64,000 bases of DNA from Pseudomonas sp. G.S.17. GTDB taxonomy: Bacteria; Pseudomonadota; Gammaproteobacteria; Pseudomonadales; Pseudomonadaceae. This document shows, piece after piece, positions 61,390-64,000 of this stretch. The stretch is taken from contig NZ_CP151076.1 in assembly GCF_038096165.1 (NCBI RefSeq), positions 3,159,501 through 3,223,500 of the forward strand. Reading direction: 5' to 3'. The position numbers were made by a program, and so were the translations under genes. Every line of letters starts with the position of its first letter. Position 1 is the first letter of the stretch. Under the pieces are notes generated by a model that saw only the letters and a list, made by a program, of their open reading frames with translations, had not been told where the DNA came from and did no database searches.

Positions 61390-62478
61390 ATGTCTGCTTT
61401 GTTCCAACCCTACACCCTCAAAGACGTCACGCTGCGCAATCGCATTGCCGTGCCGCCCATGTGCCAATACACCGCTGTCGATGGCTTGATCAACGAATGG
61501 CATCAAGTGCACTTGGCAGCCATCGCTCGCGGCGGCGCGGGTCTGGTTATCGTGGAAGCTACGGCGGTCGCCCCTGAAGGTCGCATTACGCCGGGCTGCA
61601 CCGGCATCTGGAATGACGAACTGGCCCAGGCGTTCGTGCCGGTGGTGCAAGCCATCAAGGCTGCCGGATCGGTGCCGGGCATCCAGATCGCCCACGCCGG
61701 TCGCAAGGCCAGTGCCAACCGCCCATGGGAAGGCGACGATCATATAGCCGCCGATGATGCGCGCGGCTGGGACACCATTGCGCCCTCTTCCATCGCCTTC
61801 GGTGCCAATCTGCCGAAACAACCCAAAGCGATGACCCTGGACGACATCGCCCGTGTTCGTGACGATTTCGTCGCGGCGGCCCGTCGTGCGCGGGATGCGG
61901 GTTTCGAGTGGCTGGAATTGCACTTCGCCCACGGTTATCTGGCGCAGACGTTCTTTTCCGAGCACTCCAATCACCGCGAAGACGCTTACGGCGGCAGTTT
62001 CGAAAACCGCAGCCGCTTCCTGCTGGAAACGCTGGCGGCAGTGCGCGATGTCTGGCCGGAAAATCTGCCGCTGACTGCCCGCTTCGGTGTGCTTGAGTTC
62101 GATGGCCGCGACGAGCAAACCCTGGTGGAGTCCATTGAATTGACCCGTCAGTTCAAGGCTGCCGGGTTGGATATGCTCAGCGTCAGCATCGGTTTCACGA
62201 TTCCGGAAACCAATATTCCGTGGGCGCCTGCGTTCATGGGGCCGATTGCCGAGCGTGTGCGTCGTGAGGCTGGTATTCCGGTGTCCTCGGCATGGGGCTT
62301 CGGCACCCCGGCGATTGCCGAGCAAGTGATCAAGGACGGACAGCTGGATCTGGTCATGGTCGGACGTGCTCACCTGGCCAACCCGCACTGGGCCTATTTC
62401 GCTGCCAAGGAACTGGGTGTGGAACGCGCTTCCTGGACATTGCCAGCCCCTTACGCTCACTGGCTTGAGCGTTACTGA
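61390..62478 (+). CDS. xenA: Xenobiotic reductase A-like ene-reductase
   Basis: 362 residues, Old Yellow Enzyme (YqjM class) TIM barrel with FMN. LRNRIAVPPMCQYTAVDGL (active-site Cys25-type position), QIAHAGRKA with His-Ala-Gly-Arg, WLELHFAHGYLAQTFFSEHS NHR, and GRAHLANPHWAYFAAKELG. Reduces activated C=C bonds and nitro compounds with NADPH. Close match from memory to Pseudomonas putida XenA. Probably regulated by the divergent ArsR-like protein. Confidence 0.93.
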   Translation: MSALFQPYTLKDVTLRNRIAVPPMCQYTAVDGLINEWHQVHLAAIARGGAGLVIVEATAVAPEGRITPGCTGIWNDELAQAFVPVVQAIKAAGSVPGIQIAHAGRKASANRPWEGDDHIAADDARGWDTIAPSSIAFGANLPKQPKAMTLDDIARVRDDFVAAARRARDAGFEWLELHFAHGYLAQTFFSEHSNHREDAYGGSFENRSRFLLETLAAVRDVWPENLPLTARFGVLEFDGRDEQTLVESIELTRQFKAAGLDMLSVSIGFTIPETNIPWAPAFMGPIAERVRREAGIPVSSAWGFGTPAIAEQVIKDGQLDLVMVGRAHLANPHWAYFAAKELGVERASWTLPAPYAHWLERY

Positions 62479-62497
62479 CAGTCAGCAACCATCCAGC

Positions 62498-62525
62498 AAA
62501 AAGGCGACCATCAGGTCGCCTTTTT
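62498..62525. terminator. Bidirectional terminator between xenA and deacetylase
   Basis: AAAAAGGCGACC-atca-GGTCGCCTTTTT, 12-bp perfect stem with T-runs on both strands, between convergent genes. Confidence 0.93.
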
Positions 62526-62544
62526 CACATCAATGGTGTTTGCA

Positions 62545-63444
62545 TCACTGCGAATTGGCACCCCAGATCCAGTTCCACATCCCCGGCAAATGCACCGGTT
62601 CGTCGCCGTTCTGAACCGTGCGCGCCAGTGCCGCGCGCAGCAATATCGAATGGTCATCATAAAACGGCTTTTCGGCAGTCCTCACCCCTGTTGCGTTGGC
62701 GCTGTCCAGCAGGATCTGCAAGTATTCCCGAGCGTGCCGGGCTGAATAGCGATTCAAGTCATGAAAGGTCACCACCACGGGAACCACGCCATCCACCGTA
62801 GGCAATTCACCGGCTGCGATGCGCTCGCGAACTTCGGAAAGTTGCCGGAGCATATTGGCGCGCCTGCGTGGGCTGGCGTTGAAACCCCAGATTTTGCCGT
62901 CATTGGCGCTCACATCGGTCAGCAAAACCTGCATGCCATGCCGCTGATAAGCGGCAAAGGTGCGCTTGTCGTAATTCCAGAATGGCGGGCGGACCAGCGC
63001 AGGCGGCGCGCCACTGATCGCAGCAATGGCAGCACTGCCAGCGCTCAGGGATTGCTCAAGGACTTCAGGCGGCAAGGATCGATGATTGGTGTGCCCGGGC
63101 GTTGCGGTATGAAACGCCAGGATATGACCTGCCGCGTTCTCCCGACGCATCACGCGCTGGCCGCGCTCACTGCCGCCTGCACGGGCAGCGCCGGTTTGCA
63201 CAAAAAACACGGCTTTTATATCCGGCTGCAGTGGGTTGTTTTTCAGACTGTCCAGAACCGTCAGGGTTGGATTGGAGAAGCCCGAGGCGCTTGGGCCATC
63301 GTCAAAGGTCAGCAAAAAGCGGATCGGAGCTTGTGACTGGAGACGTTGGGACGTCTCTGCGGTCAACGGAATCGGAGCGGAAATACAACCGGCGAGGCTC
63401 GCCAGCATGGCGAGCCCCGTTAAAGCGGTGACGATACGTCTCAT
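62545..63444 (-). CDS. Polysaccharide deacetylase lipoprotein
   Basis: 299 residues from MRRIVTALTGLAMLASLAG; lipobox LAGC gives an N-terminal lipid anchor. NodB-domain motifs: LLTFDDGPSASG, FHTATPGHTNH (His-box), VRPPFWNYDKRTFAAY. Removes acetyl groups from an envelope polysaccharide. The catalytic HSxxH is present as HTxxxGHTNH. Longer start rejected for lack of signal. Confidence 0.85.
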   Translation of the reverse strand: MRRIVTALTGLAMLASLAGCISAPIPLTAETSQRLQSQAPIRFLLTFDDGPSASGFSNPTLTVLDSLKNNPLQPDIKAVFFVQTGAARAGGSERGQRVMRRENAAGHILAFHTATPGHTNHRSLPPEVLEQSLSAGSAAIAAISGAPPALVRPPFWNYDKRTFAAYQRHGMQVLLTDVSANDGKIWGFNASPRRRANMLRQLSEVRERIAAGELPTVDGVVPVVVTFHDLNRYSARHAREYLQILLDSANATGVRTAEKPFYDDHSILLRAALARTVQNGDEPVHLPGMWNWIWGANSQ

Positions 63445-63502
63445 TGATCTGCTGGTGTCCGAGTGACTGACGCTAATCGCCATGGAATATCTGGCGAACA
63501 GT

Positions 63503-64000
63503 CTACTGGCCTCTTGCCGTCCCCGCATCCGCGTTTATCACCGGATCTGTCACCACAATGGCATCGACTGTCATGAATCGACGGCTGACCGTGCCATAGA
63601 GCGTCCAGCCCAGCATGGTGACGATACCGCCCAACATCATCGCGTTGGCTCCGGCGCTGTACAGCGCGTAATAGCTATACGCCGCAGCGATATAGGCAAT
63701 CGCGTTGGTGAACATAGCATCGCGTGGCGTGACACCCGCGACCTTCTGCATGGTCATCAGTGCTGCCATGGACATCAGGTATGGCACCAGATTGGTGACT
63801 ACCGCCAGATTGACGATCATGTCGAACTGCTTGCTCAGGTCCGGACTGATGGTCATGAGCGTCAGCGCCACCTGGCAGGCCAACAGCACCAGCATGCCGA
63901 CAATCGGCACGTCTTTGGCGGTGGTTTTGGCGAACAGTTTGAGGAAGTAACCCACATCTGCAGAACTCTTGAACACCTGGGCGATGGTGAACTGCCAGCC
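63503..64000 (-). CDS. potE: PotE-like amino acid/polyamine antiporter, C-terminal part
   Basis: The last ~165 residues; the gene continues beyond the right edge. QFTIAQVFKSSADVGYFLKL FAKTT, then four membrane segments (PIVGMLVLLACQVALTLMTI, NLAVVTNLVPYLMSMAALM, AIAYIAAAYSYYALYSAGA, MMLGGIVTMLGWTLYGTVSR). Matches the end of APC-family putrescine-ornithine antiporters from memory. Confidence 0.8.
   Translation of the reverse strand, partial: GWQFTIAQVFKSSADVGYFLKLFAKTTAKDVPIVGMLVLLACQVALTLMTISPDLSKQFDMIVNLAVVTNLVPYLMSMAALMTMQKVAGVTPRDAMFTNAIAYIAAAYSYYALYSAGANAMMLGGIVTMLGWTLYGTVSRRFMTVDAIVVTDPVINADAGTARGQ

Noticed and set aside
61000..62460. 486-aa minus-strand frame
   Set aside because: Most of it is antisense to xenA; only the last 100 codons form the ArsR-family gene.

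Overview
The window comes from a Pseudomonas chromosome, most likely the syringae/fluorescens side of the genus. The basis is the gene neighbourhood (xenA-type ene-reductase, modC, potE, Pseudomonas-style topoisomerase IB and DUF1654), high GC and close protein resemblance by eye; no database search was run. Three segments are visible: chromosome (1-9100), a roughly 50.9-kb prophage (9101-60040), and chromosome again (60041-64000).

Left chromosome: the end of modC, a DNA topoisomerase IB, an XRE regulator, an ASCH-like protein, a stand-alone UvrA-like ATPase, a glycine-zipper surface protein, a small cluster in which two paralogous ~112-residue proteins flank a second XRE regulator, an orphan GvpU-like gene, and tRNA-Leu(UAA), which is the integration target.

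Prophage: a lambda-organised siphovirus bounded by a 56-bp repeat of the tRNA 3' end (one mismatch). Reading leftward from the immunity region (~40.2 kb), the minus strand carries Cro-like, YdaT/CII-position, Rha/KilAC, O-like and P-like replication genes (five copies of an 8-mer, origin-like, inside O), an ATGA-coupled run of very small genes with NinB-like, DUF1364 and RusA proteins, a Q-position gene, a late promoter followed by two tandem terminators, holin/Rz/Rz1, terminase, portal, capsid, connector, tail tube, frameshifting tail chaperone, tape measure, a six-bladed-propeller tail protein, and finally a putative endolysin. The S24 repressor faces right and is followed by a Rex-position module, a Phd/RelE toxin-antitoxin pair and other lysogenic-conversion candidates. 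A second operator cluster and promoter (~45.0 kb) drive a rightward early operon with a boxA/hairpin leader, many small zinc-ribbon proteins, two repeat-solenoid proteins, a highly structured non-coding stretch, a Sak4-like ATPase, an SSB-like protein, a DnaQ-like exonuclease, an HNH nuclease, DUF4224 and the integrase beside attR.

Most striking observations: (1) a phage early protein made of 18 octapeptides closely matching the repeats of bacterial ice-nucleation proteins, next to a 30-unit pentapeptide-repeat protein; (2) a 109-nt intergenic sequence that folds on paper into a four-way cloverleaf closed by a 17-bp helix; (3) a T-TTT-TTC slippery site joining the two tail chaperone frames, plus a second diverged chaperone copy; (4) a shared operator code (GWAC-N5-GTWC) at both early promoters, with a LexA box beside one of them; (5) two prophage genes broken by single in-frame stop codons, suggesting the prophage is decaying or carries strain-specific nonsense alleles.

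Right chromosome: the displaced tRNA terminator, a HicAB pair with a perfect operator palindrome, an ArsR-family regulator divergent from xenA, a polysaccharide-deacetylase lipoprotein and the C-terminal part of a PotE-like antiporter.
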